64,000 bases of DNA, taken from the NCBI GenBank assembly GCA_027577595.1, contig JANBRJ010000012.1, forward strand, positions 124,001 through 188,000, in the 5' to 3' direction. The stretch is from Coemansia sp. RSA 487. Taxonomy: Eukaryota; Kickxellomycota; Kickxellomycetes; Kickxellales; Kickxellaceae. A model generated the notes under the pieces. The model saw only the letters and a list, made by a program, of their open reading frames with translations, made no database searches and had not been told where the DNA came from. Position numbers and translations under genes: made by a program. Below are positions 9,604 to 20,970 of the stretch, piece by piece; the stretch's first letter is position 1; every line of letters starts with the position of its first letter.

Positions 9604-12600
9604 ATGATATCCACAGACAGTGTCGTGTCACCACACAACCCATCCGTACCCAACAACCGCTTTAACGGCCACTATGCCCCAATAGCGTTGCTCCCAACCC
9701 AGACATCGGCGGTGGCCGCTTACCACCACCAGAACCAGAACCAGAGCCAGCACCACCATCATCAGCGGAAAGACAGCGCCGTTGATTTTGGCAGCTCTTC
9801 AAAGACATCCTCTCGCCAGTGCAACACCGCTTCTGCTCGGGCAAGTAGAATCGTGACAACGCAGCCTGTAGCACTTGATGTTTCTTCCCCAGCTGCTGCG
9901 TCTGCTTCTTCTGTTGCTGCCACGTATGCGTCAGCTGCCACTGCTTTGCCAAACGTCTCTTCCTCCGCACCCTATACTTCCTCGTCTTCTTTTTCGGCAT
10001 TTGCCTCTGCCGCGGCAACCACTGGAGGCATAAGCATGAATCCCGCCGCTGCGATGGCTCCTCCTCCTCTGCCAAGGGCTTCAATGCAACAGACAATGTA
10101 CGCAAACGGTGTCGCCTCTACCGCCGCCAGCTACAACAAGGGTGCCAACAATCAGCCAGTTCCCATTGCTGCTGACAATGCGTTCATTGATGCTGGCAGT
10201 GACAGCAACAGTAAGTCTGGGTTTGCCACTGACGCCGCTGCCATTGCTGTTGCTGCCGCTGCTGCCGCCGCCGCCGCCACAGCCACCAATCCCACCACGC
10301 TTGGTGCGAATTCTACAAGCGGCCCGCTAGTCGCTCCCCGGCCCGTTTCAGCTCACCAGCTGAACCCACCGCCCTGGCTTTTTGCCACGCTGCCGCTGGA
10401 TGTGCTTCTTGGACTAGCCGCACCCAACCAAAAGCGAAAGATCATCAACGATGTGTTCCTCACGCCCGAAGAGCGCTACGATTCGCCGCAGCTCACTCCG
10501 GTCAGCTACATTGAAGACACCCGCATGCGGCCGCTGGTTCTTGGCGACGGGCTGGAGAGCATGGATCCAATGTCTGACCTGGCGCTGTTTGCCGACCCCC
10601 AGGCAGCCGAAGCGCGGTCGGAATGGGATGCAGATGAGATCGAAACCACAAGCGTCTGCTCCACCAACACCCGACAGCCGTCGCCAACACCAACCGTAAT
10701 CTCCGAGCACAATGGCGGCGACGATGGTCTTTTTTCACCCATTGGCATTACTTCTCCTGTTTCTGGCGTTGTTGCCATTACTGGATGCAGCGCTGCTGAT
10801 GGCAGTGGCACGGCAGACGTGGAAAAGTTCAATCTTTCGTCGTCATTGTCCGCCCATGTCGCACAGTCAAAGACGCAGTACTCTTGGTAAGTACAAGGCA
10901 AATTTCCTTTTTTTTTACTCCCTACTTCCTGCGTATGTGATGTGCTTAGAGAAAATGAAAACAGGGAGAGAGGGCAGTAGTATCAATACTTTTTCGGGCC
11001 GCAATTGTTGTGATTCCAAGCACGCTTTTGCCCGTTCTTTTTCCCGTCTTGATAACATTCTTAGGATGACAGCTGGGGCGGCTCCAGTAGCACCTTGGTG
11101 TTTTCTGTGGCTTGAGAATGAAGCCGCTACTTGCCTCGTCTCCTATCTCCTTCTCTCCCGAGTCTGACTTGTTGGCATAACCCACCCGCCTGTCTCGCGC
11201 AGCAGTCTTCCAGATCACCCTTTTCTCGTTCAGAGAAAACGTCTGTGCTTCCCAGTTGCCGATTTCGCGAGTCCCCGCAGCTAGTGCTTGCGTACTGCCA
11301 CTATTTTGAAAGCAACAGCAACAAAACGTAGATGTTGAAACCCAGAAACTGTGTCTGCAAGCAGAACCAAGCATAGATGCTGATTAGAAGTGCTATGTGC
11401 TGTGCAGGGATCAACTTTCTAACTATAATGCTGCTTTCTGCTTGCATGTGCACAAAAACAAGAGCAAGTGCGGGATTTATGTGTGCACAGCTCTGACTGC
11501 CAATTGTGAAATCCAACCGATCGCCTGGACGCGAGAAGCTCCCTTTCCTTCCTTCCTGTGTTTGCTTTCTCTGAATAGGGATAGCCCTTGTGCGTTCTTG
11601 TTTGTGCATGCTTGGCAGCTGGCACCATGAAAGAGCCTTCCCTATAAAGCTGATGGCGGATTTTCTCCTGTTGTCAAAGAATATGATATCCACTTTCATT
11701 CTGCAAAAAAATGTGCTGGATCTGCGCTGCATGCACCTGCTCGCTGTCTGTCTCACTTTCTTTTTTGCACTTTTGAGGAAGCAATCCCACTCTGGCCTGC
11801 CAGTCCCCTCTATTTTTCCAACTCTTGGCACATCTTCAAACCACGTGAATTGCTGTCCATGATTCTGATTACCATCCACTTCTTTTACGCTCTTGCTTGC
11901 GCTGTGTTGTGTTGTGTTATTTTGTGTAGTGTTGATCCAGAGACAGCCTCGCTCAGCGGCGAATCGTGCGTTGATTCGAGTGTTTCGGTACCCGCCGCAG
12001 TCCGAGAGAGCCTGCGGCCAACGATTTTTGAAGAGCTGTCGAATAACGGCGTTGACTGGTGCCGGTACTGTGGTACCACAGAGGGAATCAACTGGAGGCC
12101 CGGTCCATGGGGCAAGCGGACGCTCTGCAACAAGCACGGATGCGACTACAAGGGATATGGATTCGCTTCCAAGATGCCGCGCCTCAACCTAAAGAGCTTT
12201 GCCGACGAAACTCTTGACGAGCGCACCCGCCCGGTGCTTCAGACATATTGCCAGATATGCCAGCAGGATTATTCAGAGAGCGAAAACGTGCTGACCCACT
12301 GCGACGGCTGCCACCGCGCTTACCACCAATGCTGCCATCCAGACGGGATCGCGGATTCCGATGTGAGATTTGATTCTCGGTGGTTCTGCGAGCCCTCGTG
12401 CAGGGACAATGCACGCAAGCGCAGGATCATCGTCGAGCTGCCAAAGTGCCGCCTGCCCTTTATGTGCTCGTCGCGGCATACCAATAGCAACAGCAGCTCG
12501 CTGGGGATGTTTCAGACAGCAAGCAGCGACTCGGCGTTTTTGAGGTCGAATCGCGCACTGCCTGCAGTCTCAGCAAAGAACACGCGTTCACGGAAAAGGA

Positions 12601-12764
12601 AGACGCTTTGTAAATCGCCCGATCGCGTCAAGCAACGCAGTGAATCGGTAGTCGACAGGGTCGACACTAGCAAAAAGAACGGCTCGTCGGCATTCAAGGT
12701 CCGTAAATCATCGAGAGTCACAAGACCATCGTTCAAGCGCCTTGAATCCGACTATACTGTTTAA
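9604..12764 (+). CDS. GATA-like zinc finger plus PHD finger regulator, two exons
   Basis: Exon 1 is 9604-10886 and exon 2 is 11930-12764, joined in frame across a 1,043-nt intron (GTAAGT...TTGTGTAG), giving 705 residues. The split codon becomes Cys, so the junction reads QYSCVDPETAS. Exon 1 encodes a Ser/Ala/His-rich disordered region with poly-Ala, then an ordered block around PPPWLFATLPLDVLLGLAAP. Exon 2 carries CRYCGTTEGINWRPGPWGKR and LCNKHGCDYKGYG, a GATA-type finger whose second pair is C-x4-C with an extra His. It is followed by a PHD finger (TYCQICQQDY, CDGCHRAYHQCC, WFCEPSC) and a basic tail. It is probably a nuclear chromatin reader or transcription regulator; target unknown. The start at 9604 (MISTDSVV) avoids a hydrophobic, non-ATG upstream extension. 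Confidence 0.72.
10887..11929 (+). other. Unusually long intron of the GATA/PHD gene
   Basis: 1,043 nt between canonical GTAAGT and TTTTGTGTAG sites, with phase preserved. All other introns found here are under 420 nt. It is pyrimidine-rich in places and could hold an internal promoter for a shorter transcript encoding only the GATA and PHD fingers. No internal exon was recognised. Confidence 0.5.
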
Positions 12765-12903
12765 AAAAGTATTAGAGCTTTCTGTTGATAAGAAGTAGCT
12801 CTTTTAATGTGTAGAATAATTTAATGACATTTTTTATAATTCTTTTCGCTGAAGAACCATGCAAAACGAAAGAGCGGATGCATGTTTATTAACAGCAAAC
12901 TAT

Positions 12904-15777
12904 TCACAGAACCATGTTTTCAAACTCCTCAAGCAACGGATGGCTTCCATCGCATCCGATCGTGGCGATGTTTGAAGACAGCAGGAGCTCCCAGACAAGT
13001 GGCAGCATAAACGCCGACCAACAGCCGTCTGTACTGGATACTTTGCAGGTAAACGAGACAGAGCTGGGTTTGCCCTGGTTGTTCTCGCCGTTGATCACAG
13101 ACTCGACAAGCTCCAGGATATCATTTGCCTGCGGACTGGTCAGCGCCGCAATTCTCGCATGAAAGTAGGCGACTCTAACCCGAAGCTTTGCCGCCAGCTG
13201 CACTGCCCTGTCCAGCAAGGCATTTGTCTGGATCTCACCGTTTCGTGGCTCCTTTTTGGACTCGCGGAACCCGCCGAGTACGGCGTTTGCTTGCAGCAGC
13301 CCGTATATGAAATGCGAGTTGTTTGTGTACAGCAAATGGTAGAACAGAGCCAAAAGAATAGTCAGCGTTTGCGCATACACATCGTGCTCCTTGTGGTCTG
13401 CATACGAGAGATCCGAAAGATTCGAGGAGAGCTTCACAAACCTCCTGTGTATCATCTCAAAAAGCTTTACGAGTTTTTGCGAAATCGCCGCCGATATGCC
13501 GGTTGTATTGTACAGAACGTTGACCAGAGTACCGAGTGCCAGGTCGTGCAAGTGTTTGTCTTTTAGCTGCATGATATTGAGCTGGAATATCCGCATGGAT
13601 TCCACGGCAATACAGTGCGATAAAGGTTGTTTGTGCATGGGGGCAGGTGTAGTCGGCCAGAAGTCGATCGTGGTTCTTCGTAGCTGCTCCACAAACTGCG
13701 CGTCTTCAGTCAGCGAGAGGATAGTGCCCATCCAGAGATACAGCTGCGCATACGGCACTGTGTCGGGCGTTAGCGCATAGGGCAACAGGGATCCTTGTCG
13801 AAGTTTTGCACCTAGAGCTATATTACTAGATGTGGTTAAGCTGTTGGCAGTGCCGCCTCCGGACGTCGCTGAATATGTCAGCGAAGGTATGGCTGGCGAC
13901 GGTTGCGATGATGTGGATGATGACGATTGAGACATGCGTCGCGAATGTCGCTGGGTCTTGGCATCGCCAGAGCCCGTAGATTCACTCGTCCGCGCACTAT
14001 TTCCGCTCGGATAAGTTGCTAATCCGCCATGTCTATCGCCATGCCTTTTGCTGAACCCTGAAGCGTGGCCATGCGATGGCGTGCCAGCACCTGCTAAAGA
14101 GGCTTGTGAGGCTGTCATTGTTGCTGATGCTGATGTTGCTGCTGTTGTCTGCGGTGCCGTTGATGTGAGAGACATTGCTGTAGCCAAGCTTACTCTCTTG
14201 AGTAGCGGAATCAGTAGCGTGTCGGTGTCTGTGCGTGCCAACACATATGTTCTGAATGCCTCGTTGCGCATTATCAATACGTGGAGCAATGTAGTCCACT
14301 CGACCGTGTGTAGCTCGGAGACAATTTTAGTGAATATTTTGCGAAACGATATGCTCTTGTTCGAGACCAACGGGTCCTTTGGAGAATCATCCAGCTTCTC
14401 TAAAGCTACCACGTATGGATTTCTCTCATCTAAACTGATATCGGGCTGCGAGGCAAGAAGCAGTAGCAGCAGAAGCGCATGCTGTTCAAGACTCTTCGAC
14501 TGGCTGGTGCCGGACCTTGAAAACAGAAACGAGTACGCGCTAAAAACTAGGCCATGTCCGGATGAGGATGGCTGTGGGGCATCAACGGCACTTTGGATCA
14601 AAGCCCTGACGGCTTCTTCGGCCAGCACGCTCGAAACATTGAATGTAGCAGAGTTTCCGACAGTGGCCATAAGCTCGTGCGCGAGTGTATTATCTGGACT
14701 GTCGATTGTCCGCGCATACACCTGGGGTATGAAAAGATCTAGGAGCATTGCCAGCAAATCCAGATAGAACAAGTATGCGGATTGTGACGTTTGGACATCC
14801 AGCCTTGCTACAGCCAGCACAACATACTCGAGCAGCTGGCAGTGAAGTTTTCTCGTATCAGCTAGTGTCAGCTTGAATGCATGTGTGCGTACCTCGCCAT
14901 CCTCGTACGCACCAACCTTGTCAATAATCAGGTCAACGGTTCCAGAGGCAATTGGCCTGTCTGCAAACAACTTCCGCATCCTGGTATCATCGACGGCCAG
15001 ACACAGTCCCTTGAAAACCAAACGAAGGATAAAGTGCAGGTTGCGCAGTGCAGGATCTATTGGGGCTAGAAAGTCGACTGTTTTGAGGCACCGCATTTGA
15101 ACGAGGAAATGCACCATCGCCCAGTGGAGGTTTCCTGTCAGAGGGTTGTTGGCTGTCAGTTGCTGCGCAAGGTACGTTATATAGCCCTCGGCCTCGATCC
15201 ACTGTTCTCTTGTCAGCCCAGCTGCAATTGGTGACGTCGCTGCTGTTGTCGCTGCAGCTGGTTGTGTATTTGATGATGACGATGTTGCCGCTGCCGTAGC
15301 TGTTGCCGCCGATGCTGTGGGGATCTTTATCTTTGCAACTTCGTCGTGCCATATAGTCATACTCTCCAGCCCAAACCGATGGGGCGAGCAAAAACGCGCC
15401 AGAAAGTCGGTCAACGACTCGTGCCACGACGATGGAGGAGGAGTCGGAGGCATTGTTTCTACCGTGGCAGCCCCAGACTGCAGCAGTCTGAAATGCTCAA
15501 TAGTGCGTGGTGTTGACAGTGGGACTGGGCTACCGCCGCCGCTGTTGCTGTTGCTGCCATGTACTCCATCCGAGCCGCCAAACAAACTGCCGCCCTTGGG
15601 ACCGCGTAGCTGCGCACGCATAATATCGCTCGCGTGGTTCATTCGAGAATCTGCTGCGCTGTTCTCTTCGTCCTTTAAGCCAGCAACCCTTGCTGTTCCT
15701 GGCGTCTGTAGCTGCATGTCTGGAACCACCACGATGCTTGGAGTGCCTCGCTTACGTCCATTTGGTGTTGTAGACAT
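12904..15777 (-). CDS. DYM: Dymeclin family protein
   Basis: 957 residues in one exon. The diagnostic match is NEAFRTYVLARTDTDTLLIP, which parallels the RTYVLARTD segment of animal dymeclin. Downstream helical repeats follow (KDKHLHDLALGTLVNVLYNT and DVYAQTLTILLALFYHLLY). Human dymeclin is 669 residues. The excess here comes from Ser/Thr/Ala-rich low-complexity inserts near residues 1-190 and 535-640. Dymeclin is a peripheral Golgi-associated helical-repeat protein needed for Golgi organisation and traffic in animals; the family is absent from budding yeast. The ATG at 15777 (MSTTPNGRKRG) follows an AT-rich leader. It converges on the GATA/PHD gene with 139 bp between stops. Confidence 0.85.
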   Translation of the reverse strand: MSTTPNGRKRGTPSIVVVPDMQLQTPGTARVAGLKDEENSAADSRMNHASDIMRAQLRGPKGGSLFGGSDGVHGSNSNSGGGSPVPLSTPRTIEHFRLLQSGAATVETMPPTPPPSSWHESLTDFLARFCSPHRFGLESMTIWHDEVAKIKIPTASAATATAAATSSSSNTQPAAATTAATSPIAAGLTREQWIEAEGYITYLAQQLTANNPLTGNLHWAMVHFLVQMRCLKTVDFLAPIDPALRNLHFILRLVFKGLCLAVDDTRMRKLFADRPIASGTVDLIIDKVGAYEDGEVRTHAFKLTLADTRKLHCQLLEYVVLAVARLDVQTSQSAYLFYLDLLAMLLDLFIPQVYARTIDSPDNTLAHELMATVGNSATFNVSSVLAEEAVRALIQSAVDAPQPSSSGHGLVFSAYSFLFSRSGTSQSKSLEQHALLLLLLLASQPDISLDERNPYVVALEKLDDSPKDPLVSNKSISFRKIFTKIVSELHTVEWTTLLHVLIMRNEAFRTYVLARTDTDTLLIPLLKRVSLATAMSLTSTAPQTTAATSASATMTASQASLAGAGTPSHGHASGFSKRHGDRHGGLATYPSGNSARTSESTGSGDAKTQRHSRRMSQSSSSTSSQPSPAIPSLTYSATSGGGTANSLTTSSNIALGAKLRQGSLLPYALTPDTVPYAQLYLWMGTILSLTEDAQFVEQLRRTTIDFWPTTPAPMHKQPLSHCIAVESMRIFQLNIMQLKDKHLHDLALGTLVNVLYNTTGISAAISQKLVKLFEMIHRRFVKLSSNLSDLSYADHKEHDVYAQTLTILLALFYHLLYTNNSHFIYGLLQANAVLGGFRESKKEPRNGEIQTNALLDRAVQLAAKLRVRVAYFHARIAALTSPQANDILELVESVINGENNQGKPSSVSFTCKVSSTDGCWSAFMLPLVWELLLSSNIATIGCDGSHPLLEEFENMVL

Positions 15778-17189
15778 TTTTATGAGAGAAGCGTGTTACG
15801 TATGGCAAATTTGGTAATAAGAAAATATGAAGAATGCAAAGAAACAAAGCCCAATTTAAAAGAACACAAACAATAAAGAACTATAACATTGTTCGAATGA
15901 AGTAGAAAAATGCTATAAAAAGCGAATGACCACACAAGCGAAGGAAGAAAGGAAGAAAGCTTGGAAAGGATGAAAAGGAGGGACTTTGTGTTTTGATTTG
16001 TTGGTGTTAAACACAATCGAAATGTGGGCCAAGAAAGGGTGAAGGGAAAAATATGAAAATATTGTAGAATCAGCCAAGGTTGTCATAAAAAACCAAATAG
16101 AAATCAATGCGTCATTAGCAGTGTTGCTTTGACCAGAACATTGTTCTGTTTTAATGGCAGGAAGCGAAGATGTAAGGATCGTTCTCATTCATGCAATTGC
16201 GACAAGCAGCTTTTAATTTGCATGTTTGTGATACCATAGACATGGACCACATAATTGACAGAATGGATATTTGCGAAAACGTTTAACAATATTACAGTGT
16301 TGAACCTGATCTGGATATTATCAAGTCGATAGGTCTCTACATATTGTGTACTCAGCAACAAGTACCAGGCAACTAAAGGCATGGTAAATTCTGCCCTTGT
16401 ATAAATCTTATTCAAAAGCAAAATGGCCAGCTTTTATCAATATGTCAACCTGTGCTGGTCTGACTGTCTGACTTGTGCAACTGAAAAAGAAAGCCTGCAA
16501 TAAAGTGTAATTGCCAGTATATTTGGAGCGGAAACACAAACAAACCCAAGTGAGGAAGTGTGACTACATCAACTAGTTGGTATTTTGCTGTATGTCATCC
16601 CTAAAATACAAAGGCTGATACCACCAATGCAAGCCGAACAGGAGCAGAAACAGAGAACCATGCACCCTTTGAACATATTGGATTGGCTTGTTGATCTTTG
16701 TGCACTTTCTAATATGAACAGCGGATCTTTCTACGATTTTCACTTTTCGCTGCCTGAGCTGAGTCAACGAACTGCAGCGACTAACGGAATGTAACCAAGA
16801 GAAAAAGGAGCCAGATGCCAAATACAGCTCTTGCGTTTGCAAAAAGTGGAGGAAAGCCTCACTAAAAAAACTGACGAATGCTATTGGAAATTGCTTGTTT
16901 ACAAAATAAAAAAGTCCAACGAAGGCTCAACCCCATCTGCTTTTCTCTTTTTTTCTTTTCTCCTTTTTCTCCCAATTTTCTACACTTTATACAATTCTAT
17001 ACAAATCACAAATTCTACTTTGTTTACCGTTGCTCGTCCTGCGCACATTTGCGCCTTGTCCACTCTCCCTACTTTATCCACTCATTTCCCCCTAGACGTG
17101 TTTATAGAGGGCACAAGGCAGTAAACGGATACCTGAACAAGCTTGTGCAAGAAATCCGTGTAAAAAAAAAGAAGAAATAGCCGTCCAGA
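15778..17189. other. Divergent intergenic region, dymeclin / kinesin-1
   Basis: 1.4 kb, AT-rich, with no supported gene. From about 16920 to 17160 the plus strand is a strong pyrimidine tract leading to the kinesin start, as expected of a leader. Several short open frames on the minus strand are T-rich and look random. Confidence 0.55.
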
Positions 17190-20100
17190 ATGTCGCAAAG
17201 CAACAACATCAAGGTCATTGCGCGGTTCCGCCCGCCTAATTCGTTGGAGCAGAAATCTGGCGGGACATCGGTTATTGACGTTGAAGATGAGACGACCGCT
17301 GCAATCAAGGTAATTATTTAGCTTGTTGCCGCAGAATTCAGAAAAGCTCTATATAGCTAGTATATTGGCTGTGGTTTCTTCAGTACCTAATTATGCAGCA
17401 GCTGAACCGCATATTTGTGTGACTACTAACAGCACTTTGTTTTATGCGCTCTTTTTTATTTTGTTTTTTCTGCATCCACAATGCATGTGTAGTGTGACGA
17501 GCATACAGGCTCCTTCACGTTTGATCGCGTGTTCGGCTCAGAAACCACGCAGTCCCAAATATACAATTATGCTATCCGAGATACGCTTGAAGGTAAGGGA
17601 TCCAAAAATGCGAATATTTTGTTCAGCTCACACATTCAGAACCCCCTTGTATTGCTAAAGTTGTATTGGGTGGTTTCTGGAGAGCTGGTACTTTTTTTTT
17701 GCTTTTGCGTTTAATCAATGCAATATCCTCCGCACAAACACAGCCCTCCCCGCACACACCCACACCCACACCCATGTATATGTGCTAATTTCCACCCATT
17801 CCTTGCCTGAATCTTATTCAATAGATGTGTTTAATGGATACAATGGCACCGTGTTCTGCTATGGCCAGACCGGGTCCGGAAAGACCTTCACCATGATGGG
17901 CGCCGACATTGACAACGAAGAGCTGAGAGGTATTATCCCGCGCATTGTCGAGGGCATTTTCGGACAGATCATCGAGTCGCCGCCAACGCTTGAATACATG
18001 GTCAAGGCGTCGTACATGGAAATCTACATGGAGCGGATCCGCGATTTGCTCAACCCCGACGAAGCAAACCTCCCGATACACGAAGACAAGGCTAACGGTG
18101 TATACGTCAAGGGGCTAATGGAGGTTTTTGTCAGCAGCATCGAAGAGGTATACCAGGTGATGCGCCAGGGCGCGAAGAACAGGGTCGTTGGATTTACAAA
18201 CATGAATGCAGAAAGCTCGCGCAGCCACAGCATCTTCCAGATAACCATCGAGCAAAAGGACACGGTGTCCGGCAAAACAAAGATGGGCCGCTTATTCCTT
18301 GTCGATCTTGCTGGATCGGAAAAGGTCGGCAAGACCGGCGCCACTGGACAGACACTGGAGGAGGCAAAGAAGATCAACAAGTCCTTGTCAGCGCTGGGCA
18401 TGGTGATCAACGCCCTGACAGACGGAAAATCCACTCACATCCCGTACCGTGACTCAAAGCTTACACGTATCCTGCAGGAGTCTCTTGGCGGCAACTCACG
18501 CACAACACTGATCATCAACTGCTCGCCATCGTCGTTCAATGCGTCCGAGACAGTCAGCACGCTGCGCTTTGGCATGCGCGCAAAGTCGATCAAGAACAAA
18601 GCAAAGGTCAACCAGGAGTTCAGCCCTGCCGAGCTCAAGCTCATGCTCAAAAAGTCTCGCGCGCAGTGCATCACGTTCCAGGCATACGTTTCGGCGCTGG
18701 AGGGCGAGGTCAAGATCTGGCGGGCCGGTGGTTCGGTCGAGTCTGAACATTACGCTACGTGGGAAAAGGCTGTGGGCAAGGATAAGCCGCAGCCAGCAGC
18801 AGCATCGGCAGCCCAGCAGCAAACCACGCCGTCGACATCACGAGTGCAGAGACATACAGGTTCGCTGACGCCTCGCACAGGGACACCCACCGCCGGGCGG
18901 CACTCGGTCAGCGCAGGCGTTGGCAACGCTTTCCGGCCGCTGAGCCCCACACCCACAGGCACACGCGTCGGCTCGCCAACTCCGACGCTGGGCCTGAACG
19001 ACTCGCTTTTGTCTGAGCTTGGGTCGAGATCCGGATCGCCAACCACCACGATGAGTGAAGATGAACGCGAGGAGTTTCTGCGCCGCGAAAACGAGCTCAA
19101 CGACATTATTGCAGACAAGGACCACGAGCTGCAAGAGACGCTCAAGGCATGCACGTCTATGCGTGAAGAGCTTGGGTTCCTAAAGTCCAAGTCGAACGGC
19201 ACGACCAAGCGCAACGACGACCTGGCGAGCGAGGCAGCACAGCTGAAGCTTGAGCTCGAGAAGGTGACGTTTGGGCACAAGGAGGCCGAGCTTACCATTG
19301 AGAGCCTTACCGAGGCCAACGGCGAGATGACTACGCAGCTAAGCAAGCTCAAGGACGAGCTTTCTGAGCTCCGCCGCGAGGCAACGAGCAGCTCAGCCGT
19401 GGATAAGGAGACCGAGCGCGCGGCGCGAGTTGCCGCCATGCTCAACGATCTTGACTCAGCCAAGGCCATTTCGCGGCACGAGGCTGGGATGGGCGATCTC
19501 CTGCGCTCGATCGTCGAAGCCGGCGACGACGACAGCAAGAAGGCGGAGATGCTGATGCAGATGCGCCGCGAGCTGGACGATACCCGCGACTTGATGTCAG
19601 AGAAGGAGTCCGCAATCGAAGAGCTCGGACAAAAGAACAAGGCTCTTGAGGTGCAGTGCGGCGACCTTGACGCCAGATACGAGAAGCTTCTTACAGAGTA
19701 CGAGGATATGCTCGAACAGTCTATTGTTGCCGAGGAGCAGCAGGACAACCGCGACAGCGAGACGATCATCGAGCTCAGGCAGAAGCTGGAGGACCACTAC
19801 AACAACAAGATCGCCGGACAGAAGACGCAGCTGGACTCTGTGCAGGCTGACCTGCAGCGCAGGGTCGAGGAAATCTCGAAGAACGCAGCCACGATCCGCG
19901 AGCTGCGCGGCGAGAACCGCGATCTCCAAGCGCGGGTCGAGGCTCTTGTTGAGGAGAGGAGCAAGGCTGAAGCCACGGCCTCCCCTGCCGCTGCAGCCAT
20001 CGGCGGCGACGTTGCGGCTGCGACAGAGCATGCGATGCTGAAGGAGCGCGAGATGCACATGATGCGACGCGAGATGGCGCAGCGTATTCTGGAGTACGAC

Positions 20101-20637
20101 ACGATGCGCAAGTCGCTGATGCGCGACGTGCAGAACAGGTGCGAGAAGATCATCGAGCTGGAGATGGCGCTGGACGACGCGCGTAGCCAGATCTCGACGC
20201 TGAGCCACCGTGCCACCAACCCTAACCAGCCGCAGCGCATGCAGCTGCTGGAGAAGAACGTCGCACAGCTAACGCTGATGCAAAAGGAACTTGTGATGCA
20301 GAACTCAGACATCAAGAAGGAGGCGGCGCTGAGTGAGCGCAAGTTGCATGCGCGCACCGAGCGCATCACGTATTTGGAGAACCGTCTGCAGGACGCCAAC
20401 AACCAGGCAGAGGCGTGGAGGCGCAAGGCCGAGGAGCTCCAGAGCCTGCGCAACCACGAAGCAGCGCGCTCTTCGACTGCACACTCGTCGGGTGGCAACG
20501 TCCTTCGCTTCAGTCGCATCGCCAAGCCCATGCGCGGCGGCGGCGGCACCGGCAACAGTGGCACAGGTCAAGCACCTGCTGTTGAGGAAAAGGCCACCGG
20601 TCGGAGTACTGGCTTTTTCAGCTGGGGTGGAAACTAG
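17190..20637 (+). CDS. Conventional kinesin heavy chain (kinesin-1)
   Basis: Three exons: 17190-17309, 17493-17592 and 17825-20637, with introns of 183 and 232 nt, giving 1,010 residues. Exon 1 begins MSQSNNIKVIARFRPPN. Exon 3 opens with the P-loop GQTGSGKT (residues 87-94). Switch and neck-linker motifs follow (NAESSRSHSIF, DLAGSEKVGKTGA, KSLSALGMVINAL), in the wording typical of kinesin-1 motors. A proline/serine-rich hinge near 340-420 is followed by long coiled coil. The tail contains RIAKPMRGGGG with the IAK autoinhibitory motif at about residues 972-974. Fungal kinesin-1 is about 930 residues; the extra length is in the hinge and tail. It moves vesicles toward microtubule plus ends in hyphae. 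No light-chain gene is seen here. Confidence 0.95.
17751..17774 (+). repeat. (CACACC)n simple repeat in kinesin intron 2
   Basis: A short C/A microsatellite of CACACC units lies 50 nt upstream of the second kinesin acceptor. Confidence 0.7.
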
Positions 20638-20970
20638 GCTGTGAGATTCTCTGGCCGACTTTTTGATCGTTTTACAATTTCTTTCCTGTGACGTTGAATC
20701 CCCATTTCCTCTCTTTCTTTCAATCCAAGATGTATAAACAGATCAGTGACGTAATTGGCACTAGAAAAGGACTGTTCAAGATCCCTCCCCCAACAAAGGA
20801 ATTCGGGACAGGGATTTCATCTGCTTCTCTTCTTTTTTTCTTCCAGCTCGTTTGTTTTTCTATTTCTTTTCTCTTTCGTGTACTAGCAAATTGGTTGACT
20901 GACTGACTGACTGACTGACTGACTGACTGATTGATTGATTGATTTGAATTACTCTAAATTTATTGACGAA
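20638..20970. other. Intergenic region kinesin-1 / ZNG1
   Basis: 333 bp holding the kinesin 3' end and the ZNG1 leader. It contains a tetranucleotide repeat (listed separately) and no gene. Confidence 0.6.
20896..20943 (+). repeat. (TGAC)8(TGAT)4 tetranucleotide repeat
   Basis: Twelve tandem 4-nt units, eight TGAC then four TGAT, end 27 bp before the ZNG1 start codon and so probably lie in the 5' leader or core promoter. Confidence 0.9.

Noticed and set aside
11301-12137. 278-residue open frame on the minus strand
   Set aside because: It lies antisense to the regulator intron and the GATA-finger exon; the translation has no domain and is explained as a shadow.
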